From positions 36,001-100,000 of the forward strand of contig JAKALP010000018.1 in NCBI GenBank assembly GCA_021824175.1: 64,000 nucleotides of DNA, written 5' to 3'. Under the pieces are notes generated by a model. That model saw only the letters and a program-made list of their open reading frames with translations, did not search any database and had not been told where the DNA came from. The stretch comes from Deltaproteobacteria bacterium. Lineage in GTDB: Bacteria; Desulfobacterota; Desulfobacteria; Desulfobacterales; Desulfosarcinaceae. The position numbers were made by a program, and so were the translations under genes. The stretch's first letter is position 1; each line of letters begins with the position of its first letter. Below are positions 54,501-62,962 of the stretch, piece after piece.

Positions 54501-54531
54501 GTTCAACGAATAAACGAATCAACCAATCAAC
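54501..54531. repeat. GATTSGTT repeat block, opposite orientation
   Basis: About four units on the minus strand (CGAATCAACCAATCAACG on plus), between hisG and the aminotransferase. It is complementary to 54372-54411. Confidence 0.7.
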
Positions 54532-54533
54532 GT

Positions 54534-55409
54534 TTACACGACTTTATTCAAGGGATACTCAATAATCCCCTCGGCCCCGGCGCGCAACAGCTTGGGAATC
54601 AGTTCGCGCACCACATGGGTGTCCACCACGCTCTCCACCGCAAACCACGCGGACTGATACAGAGGCGACACCGTGGGCGCATTGAGGCTGGGCAGCAATT
54701 TGACTACCCCTTCCAATTTCTCCTTGGCCACATTCATCTTCAGGCCCACCAGCTTTTCACCCCGCAATGCTCCTTGCAGCAGTAAAGCGATCTGCTCGAT
54801 CTTCTGGCGCTTGGCCGGATCTTTCCAGGCCGCATGATTGGCAATGAGCTGGGTGTTGGTCAGCATCAGATCCATCAAAATTTTTAATCCATGGGCCTTG
54901 ATCGTAGAGCCGGTCTCGGTTACTTCCACGATGGCATCGGCCAGGCCCGAAACCACCTTGGCCTCGGTGGCGCCCCAGGAGAACTCCACGGACACATCGA
55001 TCTTGCGCTCGGCAAAAAAGCGCTTGGTGAAGCCCACCAGCTCGGTGGCGATCTTCTTGCCCTTCAACCCTTCCAGAGAAGTAATTTCCGAATCGCGCGG
55101 CACGGCCAGCACCCAACGCGCGGGCCGCGAGCTGACCTTGGAGTAGACCAGATCGCACACCACATGCACATCGGACTGGTTTTCGGCGATCCAATCCTTG
55201 CCGGTCAAGCCCGCGTCCATGGTGCCGCTTTCCACATAGCGCGACATCTCCTGGGCCCGGCAGATGGCGCACTCGATCTCATCATCGTCGATTTCCGGAA
55301 AATAGCTGCGGCCATTGACATCGATGGCCCAGCCCGAGCGCTTGAACAGCGCGATGGTGGCGTTTTGCAGACTGCCCTTGGGAATGCCCAACTTCAACGG
55401 TAAACTCAT
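54534..55409 (-). CDS. hisG: ATP phosphoribosyltransferase, long form
   Basis: This 291-aa enzyme performs the first step of histidine synthesis (PRPP plus ATP). It has [54 protein letters not shown] in the PRPP-binding area and a ~75-aa C-terminal regulatory domain ([18 protein letters not shown]...). The long form is histidine-feedback-controlled. Its start overlaps hisI by 4 bp (ATGA). Confidence 0.95.
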   Translation of the reverse strand: MSLPLKLGIPKGSLQNATIALFKRSGWAIDVNGRSYFPEIDDDEIECAICRAQEMSRYVESGTMDAGLTGKDWIAENQSDVHVVCDLVYSKVSSRPARWVLAVPRDSEITSLEGLKGKKIATELVGFTKRFFAERKIDVSVEFSWGATEAKVVSGLADAIVEVTETGSTIKAHGLKILMDLMLTNTQLIANHAAWKDPAKRQKIEQIALLLQGALRGEKLVGLKMNVAKEKLEGVVKLLPSLNAPTVSPLYQSAWFAVESVVDTHVVRELIPKLLRAGAEGIIEYPLNKVV

Positions 55410-55789
55410 TTCTTATAAACCTCCTTGGGGTCGAACACCGGTTGGCCGACCACCTCGATATGCTGATTCTTGTCCAGACGCTTGTAAAAACAGCTCCGAT
55501 GCCCGGTATGGCACGCCGCGCCGCCCACCTGCTCGACCTTGAGCACCACAGTATCGTCATCGCAATCGATGCGAATCTCCTTGACCAACTGCACATTGCC
55601 CGAGGTCAACCCCTTGACCCACAGCTCCCGGCGGCTGCGACTCCAGAAGATGGCCTTGCCGGTTTTCAGCGTGGCCTCCCAAGCCTCCTGGTTCATGAAG
55701 GCCACCATCAGCACCTCGTTGGTCTGAAAATCCTGCACCACCGCCGGCAACAGGCCATCCAGCTTTGTAAAATCCAATTTGACGGTCAT
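55406..55789 (-). CDS. hisI: Phosphoribosyl-AMP cyclohydrolase
   Basis: This 127-aa enzyme opens the purine ring in step three of histidine synthesis. Metal motifs [14 protein letters not shown] and [10 protein letters not shown] are intact. It is the cyclohydrolase alone; the fused or separate HisE domain is absent here. First gene of the hisI-hisG pair. Confidence 0.95.
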   Translation of the reverse strand: MTVKLDFTKLDGLLPAVVQDFQTNEVLMVAFMNQEAWEATLKTGKAIFWSRSRRELWVKGLTSGNVQLVKEIRIDCDDDTVVLKVEQVGGAACHTGHRSCFYKRLDKNQHIEVVGQPVFDPKEVYKK

Positions 55790-55882
55790 CGCAAACTCCT
55801 CGCCCCCGGTCTGCGTGTCTATTGCCGGAGCTGGTTTAAAGCCCGATTTAGTAACGATTCAGATACGTATAGTCAAATATAA

Positions 55883-56216
55883 TTATGGCTTGAGAATCTT
55901 TTCCAGGTGGGAGATTAAAGGAGGCAGGTCCAATGCGACCGTGTTCCAAAGAACATCCAAATCAAAGCTGTCATACCCGTGAATCAGTCTGTTTCGCATA
56001 CTGATTATTTCACGCCAGGGTATCTCGGGGTATTGAGATTGGGTCGTTTTGCTCACGCGCCCGGCCGCTTCGCCAATAATTTCCACAAGCCTGACCAAGG
56101 CAAGTTCAAGCAGTCTTTCTTTGTTGAGATCTTCCGATCTTTTGCCGGAGGTCGACCGCTTCCCGGGCATGATCCAACATTTGTTGAAGAGAGACCCAGT
56201 CGTCATGCTTCGACAT
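55883..56216 (-). pseudogene. HepT-like HEPN ribonuclease toxin gene, frameshifted
   Basis: The full N-terminus starts at ATG 56216 (MSKHDDWVSLQQMLDHAREA...) in one frame. The family continuation RSEDLNKERLLELALVRLVE and the HEPN catalytic RxxxxHxY motif (RNRLIHGY) follow in another, reading on to 55883. A run of AAAA at 56140-56143 (minus strand) is the likely +1 point: one A too many. The start overlaps the end of MntA by 14 bp. This could be a true disruption, a sequencing error or slippage. Confidence 0.75.
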
Positions 56217-56508
56217 GTTGAACTTCCTTTTCAGCCAGAATCTTATCCCTGAAATGCTTGTTCAAAAAACCAGGGGTGTTCAAGTCAACTTTTCGACCAA
56301 AGATATCGCTTAATTCGAGCTCAAGGCGTGTGAACTGGATCAAGCCAATCCGGGCCCCAGGCTTGAACTCTACGAGCACGTCGACATCACTGTCCGCGCC
56401 AAAGTCATCCCGCAATGCCGAGCCGAACAGAGACAGGCTTTGAATTCGGTTTTTGCGGCAAAATTCGGCAATGCGCTCTTTGGGAACATGGATTCTGGCT
56501 TTGGTCAT
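56203..56508 (-). CDS. MntA-like minimal nucleotidyltransferase antitoxin
   Basis: This 101-aa protein has the GSx10DxD signature (GSALRDDFGADSDVDV) of antitoxin nucleotidyltransferases, and then a helical tail (LDLELSDIFG-like). In the MntA/HepT type VII system it AMPylates the HEPN toxin. It precedes and overlaps the toxin gene. Confidence 0.9.
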   Translation of the reverse strand: MTKARIHVPKERIAEFCRKNRIQSLSLFGSALRDDFGADSDVDVLVEFKPGARIGLIQFTRLELELSDIFGRKVDLNTPGFLNKHFRDKILAEKEVQHVEA

Positions 56509-56979
56509 ACGACCCCTCTTGGATGATTCAAGCTGCGCAATTCCCTTACACCGTGCTGGATCAGTATCTTCATTTACGGTTAAACGTACTCGCGCTTTTT
56601 GATTTTGTCAAGAAATCAGGATAGTTCTGAAATTGCTGGCTAAATAGAATCGAAAATTTGCCGGGCCTCAAGGGGACCCAAGATGATGCTTAGAGCCCGA
56701 AAACAGTCGACAGGTTCCAAAAAGGGTGGGGCGGGGCTGATCACGGATAAGAAGCACCATGAAATTCCCTCATATCAAGACGGAATTTCATGGTCTTTTG
56801 GTCAATATCGCTTAACGGCTTGGACCGACCAGAGAGATATTCAGTTTTTATTCAGCTTGGCTGAGTGGCCCAGATGTGAAAAATGGCAGTGACAAGGCTT
56901 TTAAGCCTGTAGCCCACCGAAATGATCATAATCCAGGTAAAAGCAATCAATTTTTGCTACCAGAACAGTTGGTGGTCGA
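56509..56979. other. 471-bp intergenic region with an inverted repeat
   Basis: No credible gene; short rightward frames lack sites and homology. It contains the inverted repeat at 56756-56794 and the presumed promoter for MntA/HepT at its left end. Confidence 0.55.
56756..56794. repeat. Perfect 13-bp-arm inverted repeat
   Basis: ACCATGAAATTCC and its exact complement with a 13-nt loop. It lies in the spacer between the defence genes; it could be a terminator-like hairpin (followed by CTTTTGG) or a remnant of a mobile element. Confidence 0.6.
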
Positions 56980-57687
56980 TTACAAATCCAATCCCGCCCC
57001 ATGTTTCCGCAGCCACATCTTACGCTCCCGGTAATCGGGCAGCACCTTATCCACCTCGTTCCAAAAGGCATCGGTATGGTTGCGCTGACGCAGGTGGCAC
57101 AGCTCATGGACCACCATGTAATCAATGATTTTGGGCGGCGCCATCATGCACTTCCAATGAAAGGAAAGGGCGCCATTTTGGGTACAGCTCGCCCAGCGAT
57201 ACCCCAACTCTTTGACGACCGTGCCCGAAGGACGAACCCCGACCTTGGGGGCATAATAGGCCACCCGCTCCCGGATGCGTTTTTCGCCCTTTTCACAGTA
57301 AAAAGCTTCAAAGGCCCGCTTGGCGGCCGTCTCGCCTCCCTGCTCGATCAACGCACGCTTCAGGCAGAAACGCCCCTCTTTCAGCAGCAAATCATCATCC
57401 TGCTCGTCCACCAGCGCCAAACGATAGGAGCGCCCCAGGTAAAGAAAGCTTTCGCCGTTGACCCATTCGCGCACCACCGCCGTGGCGTTCAAGTCCCGCC
57501 ATTCGGCCAAATTGCGATAGATCCACATGCGTTTGCTCTCCACCACCGCATCCACCTGTTCCGGGGTAAACCCCTTGGGCGGTCGCACCGTGACAATGCC
57601 GTTGCGCTCGATGACGATATCCGTGGTCTTGCGGTCTGCGCCCGGCAACAACTGATAATCGATATCTTTTACACGTCGTGCATTCAT
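56980..57687 (-). CDS. YgjP/SprT-like zinc metallopeptidase-fold protein
   Basis: This 235-aa protein has the metallopeptidase motif VVHELCHLRQRNHTDAFW (HExxH with a downstream His), preceded by WASCTQNGALSFHWKCMMAPP, as in the YgjP/DUF45 family. It overlaps the hsdR stop by 4 bp (ATGA) and is therefore coupled. Such genes often sit beside type I restriction genes; the function there is unresolved. Confidence 0.85.
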   Translation of the reverse strand: MNARRVKDIDYQLLPGADRKTTDIVIERNGIVTVRPPKGFTPEQVDAVVESKRMWIYRNLAEWRDLNATAVVREWVNGESFLYLGRSYRLALVDEQDDDLLLKEGRFCLKRALIEQGGETAAKRAFEAFYCEKGEKRIRERVAYYAPKVGVRPSGTVVKELGYRWASCTQNGALSFHWKCMMAPPKIIDYMVVHELCHLRQRNHTDAFWNEVDKVLPDYRERKMWLRKHGAGLDL

Positions 57688-60600
57688 GCTTTACTACCCT
57701 TGAGCAATTCATCATGGCGGTTTTTGGCCAGCTTCATGATTTCCACCGCCACCCGTTCGCGATTCTGTTTGAGCTCATCGATGCCGGTCAGCATCAAGGC
57801 CGTTTTAATATCGCTGCGGGTCTTCTTCTGCTTGTCGGCATTGGCCCAATAATCGATGCTGCCGATGCTCTCCTGCAAGGTATCGACAATAGTTTCCATC
57901 AACATTTTCATCTTGACCTTGGCATCAGCAGGCACCTTGCCATCGGCAAAGGCCTCATTGGCGATATGGGCATAAAAAGTGGTGGCCTCCTTGCTCATGC
58001 CCTCTTCGCCGGCTTCGCGCCCCACAATGGCCTCGGCGCGCAGCTTTTCCAGCTCCCTGGCCAGCACATCCCACTGACCTTTGTACTGCTCGATCAACTT
58101 CTCCACCTTTTCGGACAGCCTTTTATAAAACGCCGGGTCTTCATCATGGTGCACCGTACAGTGTTTGCGGATGGCATGCTCCATCTCGCTGGCCTTGGCT
58201 TCAAAATTGCCGCCCGCGTGCTGATTGAGTTTTTCAATGAAGTCATCGGCCAGCAGCTCCACCGGCGGCACCTTGGGGTTGATGCCCAGGCTGATCAGAT
58301 GTTCGTTGATCAGCGCCTTGACCTTCTGTCCCGCATCCCCCAGGTCCAGGCTGGTATCCTTATACCGCTCCTTGGCCACCCGCAAAATATAGCTGAACCG
58401 CTTGGCCGGCGCCCGGTAGGGGTGCGCCGCCTGGTGGGGCAAAATGATATCCATGCTCATCAAGAACTTTTTCAGATAGACATCGAAATCGGCCCGGATC
58501 TTTTCATCCTTGAGCAGGGTCACCGCCGCATGCACCGCGGCCGCATCGGCCGCCACATCGGGTAACCTGCCCTGCACGAATGCTTCCACATGCTTCACTT
58601 TATGCAAAGCGAACAGTTGCAGCAACCGCAGATAGCGCTGTTCCAGCAAAGGCATTTCGGAAGTGATACTTTTCAGACCATCGGCCAGCTCCTGCTGCTC
58701 ATCGGTGGCCGCGTACAGGGTCAACGCCTCGGTGAGATGATTGGCCAGGCCGATGTAATCCACCACATAACCGCGCTTTTTGCCCTTGCTGACGCGGTTG
58801 GTCCGGGCAATGGCCTGCAGCAGGGCATGCTCCTTGATCTTTTTGTCGATGTACATCACCTGCTCGACGGGCGCGTCAAACCCGGTGAGCAGCATGTCGC
58901 AGACAATCAGAAAAGCAATGCCCGTCTCGGTCTTATCGGGATCGTCCAGATCAAAGGGCTTGCAGAAATTCTCCACCGCGCACCACGCCCTGGCCTCCTT
59001 GCGCGCCTCGGTGATATAGGCCGCCTCGTTGGTGCCGTCGCCGGATATCACCACCACGGCCTTTAAAAAGGCCAGCCGCTTAATCAGGTCAAGATCCGGT
59101 TGGGTCGCCGTCTTCTCCCTGGCCAGCCGCGCCTGCAACGCCTCCCGGATGGCGGTTTGATATCGTACCGCCGCCAGCTTGGAGTGGCACACCACCTGGG
59201 CCTTGAAGCCGTTGGGCAAAATATGGCTGATGTAGTGATCCACCATGTCCGCTGCAATGGACGCAATACGCGCTTCGGCTTCTAGAATATCGCCGGTCGC
59301 GCCGTACTTCTTCTTGATGGCCAGCAACTCTTCTTCGCTGCGATCCTTGAACAGATCCTCAAAGGCGGTCTCGAACCCGTGCTTGTCGTTCAAGGCCGCA
59401 TCGGCGGTTTTGCCCTCGTAGAGAATCTGCAACGTGGCGCCGTCATTGACCGCATCCATCAACCGGTAGGTGTCGATATACTGGCCGAAGCGTTTATAGG
59501 TCTTTTTCTCCCCATGGCGCTCGGTAATCAGCGGCGTGCCGGTAAAGGCGATGCGCACCGCATTGGGAAAGGCCTCGAAGATATTATCCCCCAGATCGGA
59601 GCCCTGGGTGCGGTGGGCCTCGTCGATCATCAGCAGAATGCGCTCGGAAGCATTGACCACGCCGAAAGACTTGCCTGACGGCATGGCCTGATAGGTGCCC
59701 AAGGCCTCGGCCACCTTCAGGCTCAACGCCTCTTCGCGCTGCTGAAATTTATGGACCATCACCATGTTGATATCGGAGCTGTCCGGCGAAAGCTGCCGGC
59801 GCAGGGCGCTGGTGTTCTCGATCATATTGACCCGCCCGCCGATCAGGGTGGCGGTCTTGCTCAACTGCTCTTCCAGATCGATGCGGTCATTGACCAGCAC
59901 GATCTTATAATCGCTCAAATCCTTGGAAGCCCGCATCATGCGCGCCGTAAAGACCATGGTCAGGGACTTGCCCGATCCCTGGGTGTGCCACACCACGCCG
60001 CTCTTTTGGGCCTGGGTTTGGCTGTGGCGCAAACGGTCGCAGATCCTCCCCGCCGCCCGGAACTGCTGATAGCGGCACACCACCTTGATACGAGCCCCGC
60101 TGTCCGTATCCATGAAGACCGAACAGGTCCGCAAAATCTGCAGCAGGTTCGTCTTGTTCAACATGCCGTTGATGAGTTGCTGCTGGGGGTTCAGGCCCTT
60201 GGTCGTCTTGTCGGCCGGTTCATCCTTTTGGGGCCATAGGGTCTTCCAGGGGAAGAAGTGCTCGATGCCCGAGGTGATGGTGCCGAAGTCCGCATGCAGC
60301 CCGCTGGTGCGGATCAGCAACAGGGCCGTGTGGAACAGGCGCGGCTCGCCCTCGCGCAACCCTTGCTGCTGGGTGGCGGCCCGGCGGTTCATATAGCGCT
60401 GCAACTGCTCGAAGGCCTCGTGCATGGGGTTGGCGCAGGTGGGGCCGCCCTTTTTGCACTCCACCACGGCCAGGGGAATGCCGTTCACGAAAAGGACGAT
60501 GTCCGGGATGATGAACTGCTTCACGCACCCCGGCGTATCGATGCGAAACTGGTTGATGGCGTGGAACTGGTTCTTCTCCGGTTCGGCAAAATCGATCAGT

Positions 60601-60950
60601 TTGACCACCGGGTCCTGCTCACCGTTAATCTCGTTGCAATCCACCTGGGCCTTGAACAGCAGTTTTTGGATGGCCTCGTTGGCCTCCAGCAGGGTGCGGT
60701 TGGGCTGGCGCAGGATCTGATCGTACAGGTCGTGAAGCTGCTTTTCCGTCAGCCACGGCTCACCGGCCGCCGTAGTGTTGATGGCCGAAACCGCTTTGGC
60801 AAACACCTCGGGCAGAATCCACTGCCGAAAGCTTTGGCGCAGGCTCCGGCTGGGGTCCTGGGGGATCTCCCGGCCCTGATCGATGATGGTCCAGCCCAAC
60901 GCTGCAAGCTGCTGTAGAAAGGGCTGTTCGACTTCGGTGTATTCAGACAT
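57684..60950 (-). CDS. hsdR: Type I restriction endonuclease subunit R (HsdR)
   Basis: This 1088-aa motor/nuclease has a PD-(D/E)xK nuclease domain (PDIVLFVNGIPLAVVECKKGG), Walker A in QGSGKSLTMVF, IDEAHRTQ (DEAH), FTGTPLI and the C-terminal helicase motifs (ARTNRVSKGKKRGYVVDY). The C-terminal long helical part should bind HsdM. ATG at 60950 is chosen because it starts just past the AbiEii stop; the frame extends upstream without a site. HsdM is not in the window. Confidence 0.92.
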   Translation of the reverse strand: MSEYTEVEQPFLQQLAALGWTIIDQGREIPQDPSRSLRQSFRQWILPEVFAKAVSAINTTAAGEPWLTEKQLHDLYDQILRQPNRTLLEANEAIQKLLFKAQVDCNEINGEQDPVVKLIDFAEPEKNQFHAINQFRIDTPGCVKQFIIPDIVLFVNGIPLAVVECKKGGPTCANPMHEAFEQLQRYMNRRAATQQQGLREGEPRLFHTALLLIRTSGLHADFGTITSGIEHFFPWKTLWPQKDEPADKTTKGLNPQQQLINGMLNKTNLLQILRTCSVFMDTDSGARIKVVCRYQQFRAAGRICDRLRHSQTQAQKSGVVWHTQGSGKSLTMVFTARMMRASKDLSDYKIVLVNDRIDLEEQLSKTATLIGGRVNMIENTSALRRQLSPDSSDINMVMVHKFQQREEALSLKVAEALGTYQAMPSGKSFGVVNASERILLMIDEAHRTQGSDLGDNIFEAFPNAVRIAFTGTPLITERHGEKKTYKRFGQYIDTYRLMDAVNDGATLQILYEGKTADAALNDKHGFETAFEDLFKDRSEEELLAIKKKYGATGDILEAEARIASIAADMVDHYISHILPNGFKAQVVCHSKLAAVRYQTAIREALQARLAREKTATQPDLDLIKRLAFLKAVVVISGDGTNEAAYITEARKEARAWCAVENFCKPFDLDDPDKTETGIAFLIVCDMLLTGFDAPVEQVMYIDKKIKEHALLQAIARTNRVSKGKKRGYVVDYIGLANHLTEALTLYAATDEQQELADGLKSITSEMPLLEQRYLRLLQLFALHKVKHVEAFVQGRLPDVAADAAAVHAAVTLLKDEKIRADFDVYLKKFLMSMDIILPHQAAHPYRAPAKRFSYILRVAKERYKDTSLDLGDAGQKVKALINEHLISLGINPKVPPVELLADDFIEKLNQHAGGNFEAKASEMEHAIRKHCTVHHDEDPAFYKRLSEKVEKLIEQYKGQWDVLARELEKLRAEAIVGREAGEEGMSKEATTFYAHIANEAFADGKVPADAKVKMKMLMETIVDTLQESIGSIDYWANADKQKKTRSDIKTALMLTGIDELKQNRERVAVEIMKLAKNRHDELLKGSKA

Positions 60951-60955
60951 GGACC

Positions 60956-61876
60956 CTATCCATATAATACCTGCTTCAATTTCTCCACTGCCACGGCATG
61001 TTTCGCCTTGCTCATGCGCCCGATGTTGACCAGCTTCCACTGCACCGCAGGCAATTGCGACGCGCCGGGCAACGGCAGCAATGACCATTCCGGCTCACCC
61101 TGCTTGAAAGAAAGCAGAAATCGTCGCTGGGCTTCGGTCAACCGCTCCTGGATCAATTGCACCAGGGCGCGCCGGGTCTCTTCCAGCGCCGCAACACTTA
61201 CGGGCTGCATGGTCATCCCTCTGAACTGCGTCTCAAAAACCGTTTCCAGGGGCTGGAATTGGGGCGCAAGCATCTCGGCCAGCGGGCGATTGCCGCTGAT
61301 CAGGTAGACGATAAATACTTGCATCAAGTCGTCCGTCACGCCCTCGTTTTCCAAAAGCAATTTCACATCGAACAGATCCCGGGGATGCTGCCGATCCAGG
61401 GCCGCGCACAGCTTGCCGGCATACAAATCGTGCAGATGGAGCAACGGCAGCTCCACATACCCGAATTGCGCCTCAATGGTCGGGCACACGCCGCCTATGG
61501 CCGGTGGTCCCACGGCCCCGCGCAATACCGGTGATGTCTCCACCTTCACGCCCACACCGCCCCGTTTCACCAGCAGTTTGGTGCGCTCCCCCGGCCGACC
61601 GGCACCATGTTGAATCTCGACGCCTGCCAAGGTCCTGGCAATTTCCAAGGCTATACGCGCCAAGGCCGCATCGATTTCCGCCAGACTTTGGGCACGCTCC
61701 TGGACCGGCAAAAAGGTCAGATCCAGATCCACAGACAACCGGGGCAGATCGCGCACAAATAAATTGATGGCCGAGCCGCCCTTGAGGGCAAAGCAGATCT
61801 CCCGACCCACCAGGGGCATCAGGGATAGCAACAGTTCCACCTGTTGGAAGTATGGATTAGAGCGACTCAGCACCAA
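60956..61876 (-). CDS. AbiEii/AbiGii nucleotidyltransferase-type toxin
   Basis: This 306-aa protein has FALKGGSAINLF, RLSVDLDLTF (GS and DxD nucleotidyltransferase motif), VKVETSP and LYAGKLCAALDRQHPRDLFDVKLLL. Type IV toxin-antitoxin/abortive-infection toxin that blocks growth, reported in some systems to modify tRNA with NTPs. Its start overlaps AbiEi by 20 bp. Confidence 0.9.
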   Translation of the reverse strand: MVLSRSNPYFQQVELLLSLMPLVGREICFALKGGSAINLFVRDLPRLSVDLDLTFLPVQERAQSLAEIDAALARIALEIARTLAGVEIQHGAGRPGERTKLLVKRGGVGVKVETSPVLRGAVGPPAIGGVCPTIEAQFGYVELPLLHLHDLYAGKLCAALDRQHPRDLFDVKLLLENEGVTDDLMQVFIVYLISGNRPLAEMLAPQFQPLETVFETQFRGMTMQPVSVAALEETRRALVQLIQERLTEAQRRFLLSFKQGEPEWSLLPLPGASQLPAVQWKLVNIGRMSKAKHAVAVEKLKQVLYG

Positions 61877-62642
61877 AATCCTCCGGCACGGTGATCAAAA
61901 ATTGTTTATCCAGCCGCCCGCCTTTGACGATCTGGCGGTTGCCGCTGCCTATGTCCAGGCCGGCGGTCTCCAGCCGTTTGGCCCAGGGGAAGCCGAAATG
62001 GGCGGCCAAAAAAAGGAACAGGCGCTTGACCTTGATATTGCGGCAAGCGGCTAATAACGCGTTGATCACGCCGGGCCGCAGCACGGTCAACCCTTCGAAC
62101 ACCTGGGCCGCATGCTGAAAGCTCTGCCGGTCGTTGACATCGTTGAGCATCTCCATGATGGCCATTTCCGCGCCGGCCATGGATAAGGTCCAATCCCGAA
62201 TGCCGGTGGCCAGCGGCACCACGGCCGTTGCCATCACTTGATCGTCGAACAGGCGCCGGGTGTCGAAGACCAGGGTTGGGGCCAGGTTCACGGACCAGAC
62301 CCATGCGGGCGGTTTGCGGGCGCTCATCACCTGGATGCGCTGCTCGCCGCCCAAGGGCAGGAAATGGGCCGCCCCCTGCCGGTTCAGGGCCGTGAGCCCG
62401 CCCACGTGACATGGCATAGTGCCCAACCGCTGCAAGCCCAGCAGCACCCCCTCCCAGCCCACGGGCTGACCCGTGCGGGCATATGCCCCATGACCCAACG
62501 GGGTCAGCCAGCCGCCGAGCACATACTTACGCACCAATTGCCGGGAGTAGCCGTTAGCCGCCAACCAACCGCTGGGCGCGGCCACGCCCTCGGGCAGCAG
62601 GTGGGTCAATTGGTTTAATCCTATGCCGTTTTGTAAACCCAT
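61857..62642 (-). CDS. AbiEi-type antitoxin and autorepressor
   Basis: This 261-aa protein has an N-terminal winged helix (WLAANGYSRQLVRKYVLGGWL, then LGHGAYAR) that binds DNA in the family and a C-terminal antitoxin domain (VLRPGVINALLAACRNIKVKRLFL, FPWAKRLE). No ribosome site precedes the ATG. The predicted -10 (TAAAAG) places transcription start at the ATG, so the mRNA seems leaderless. A palindrome overlaps the start codon. First gene of the abiE operon. Confidence 0.88.
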   Translation of the reverse strand: MGLQNGIGLNQLTHLLPEGVAAPSGWLAANGYSRQLVRKYVLGGWLTPLGHGAYARTGQPVGWEGVLLGLQRLGTMPCHVGGLTALNRQGAAHFLPLGGEQRIQVMSARKPPAWVWSVNLAPTLVFDTRRLFDDQVMATAVVPLATGIRDWTLSMAGAEMAIMEMLNDVNDRQSFQHAAQVFEGLTVLRPGVINALLAACRNIKVKRLFLFLAAHFGFPWAKRLETAGLDIGSGNRQIVKGGRLDKQFLITVPEDFGAESL

Positions 62643-62649
62643 GGTTTAC
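62633..62649. promoter_or_regulatory. AbiEi operator-like palindrome 1 (over start codon)
   Basis: GTAAACC, CAT, GGTTTAC. The central CAT is the complement of the abiEi ATG. Matches palindrome 2 at 62886 in 18 of 20 positions including the flanking TTT. Confidence 0.7.
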
Positions 62650-62677
62650 TTTTAAGCAAATATTTAAATAATGGCAA
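62649..62677 (-). promoter_or_regulatory. Candidate abiE promoter (leaderless)
   Basis: TTGCCA (62672-62677), 17 bp, TAAAAG (62649-62654); six bases then ATG. The -10 end touches palindrome 1. Confidence 0.5.
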
Positions 62678-62723
62678 GTCCTGAGTTTGGCGAAAGATCG
62701 ATTTGCATGAATAATCACTGCAA

Positions 62724-62883
62724 ATAGGCGAATCTGGTTATGCAGTTGGCTCCAGTTGGTAGTTTTTACATACCATTTGGTGCAACCTAATCTAAAAATG
62801 ACGCATGGAATGCACCCTACGGCGGGTATAATCGCTCTTGAATCGAACGCACTGGAGCGAACTGCATAACCAGATAGGCGAAT
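62724..62883. mobile_element. 140-bp MITE with 10-bp target-site duplication
   Basis: The element spans 62734-62873. Its ends are 23-bp inverted repeats beginning CTGGTTATGCAGTT and differing at one position (GGC against CGC). ATAGGCGAAT occurs exactly at 62724-62733 and 62874-62883, abutting both ends: a target-site duplication. The interior (~94 bp) codes for nothing and has a perfect TATAAT (62826-62831). A non-autonomous insertion needing a transposase elsewhere. Family not recognised. Confidence 0.85.
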
Positions 62884-62885
62884 TT

Positions 62886-62902
62886 GTAAACCCTGGGTTT
62901 AC
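62886..62902. promoter_or_regulatory. AbiEi operator-like palindrome 2
   Basis: GTAAACC, CTG, GGTTTAC, the same pattern as palindrome 1, two bases beyond the right target duplication. Without the MITE the two would be about 86 bp apart. Confidence 0.65.
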
Positions 62903-62962
62903 ATTTTGGAGGGATCTTAAACTACATCCGGCCCACCCCCCATTATTGCCAATGCGTATTCG

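Noticed and set aside
54372..54531. Possible CRISPR-like or phage-type repeat array
   Set aside because: Units are only 7-8 bp and contiguous without spacers, so this is not a CRISPR.
56683..56892. Rightward small frame beside the MntA/HepT genes
   Set aside because: No ribosome site, and an inverted repeat lies within it; no homology recognised.
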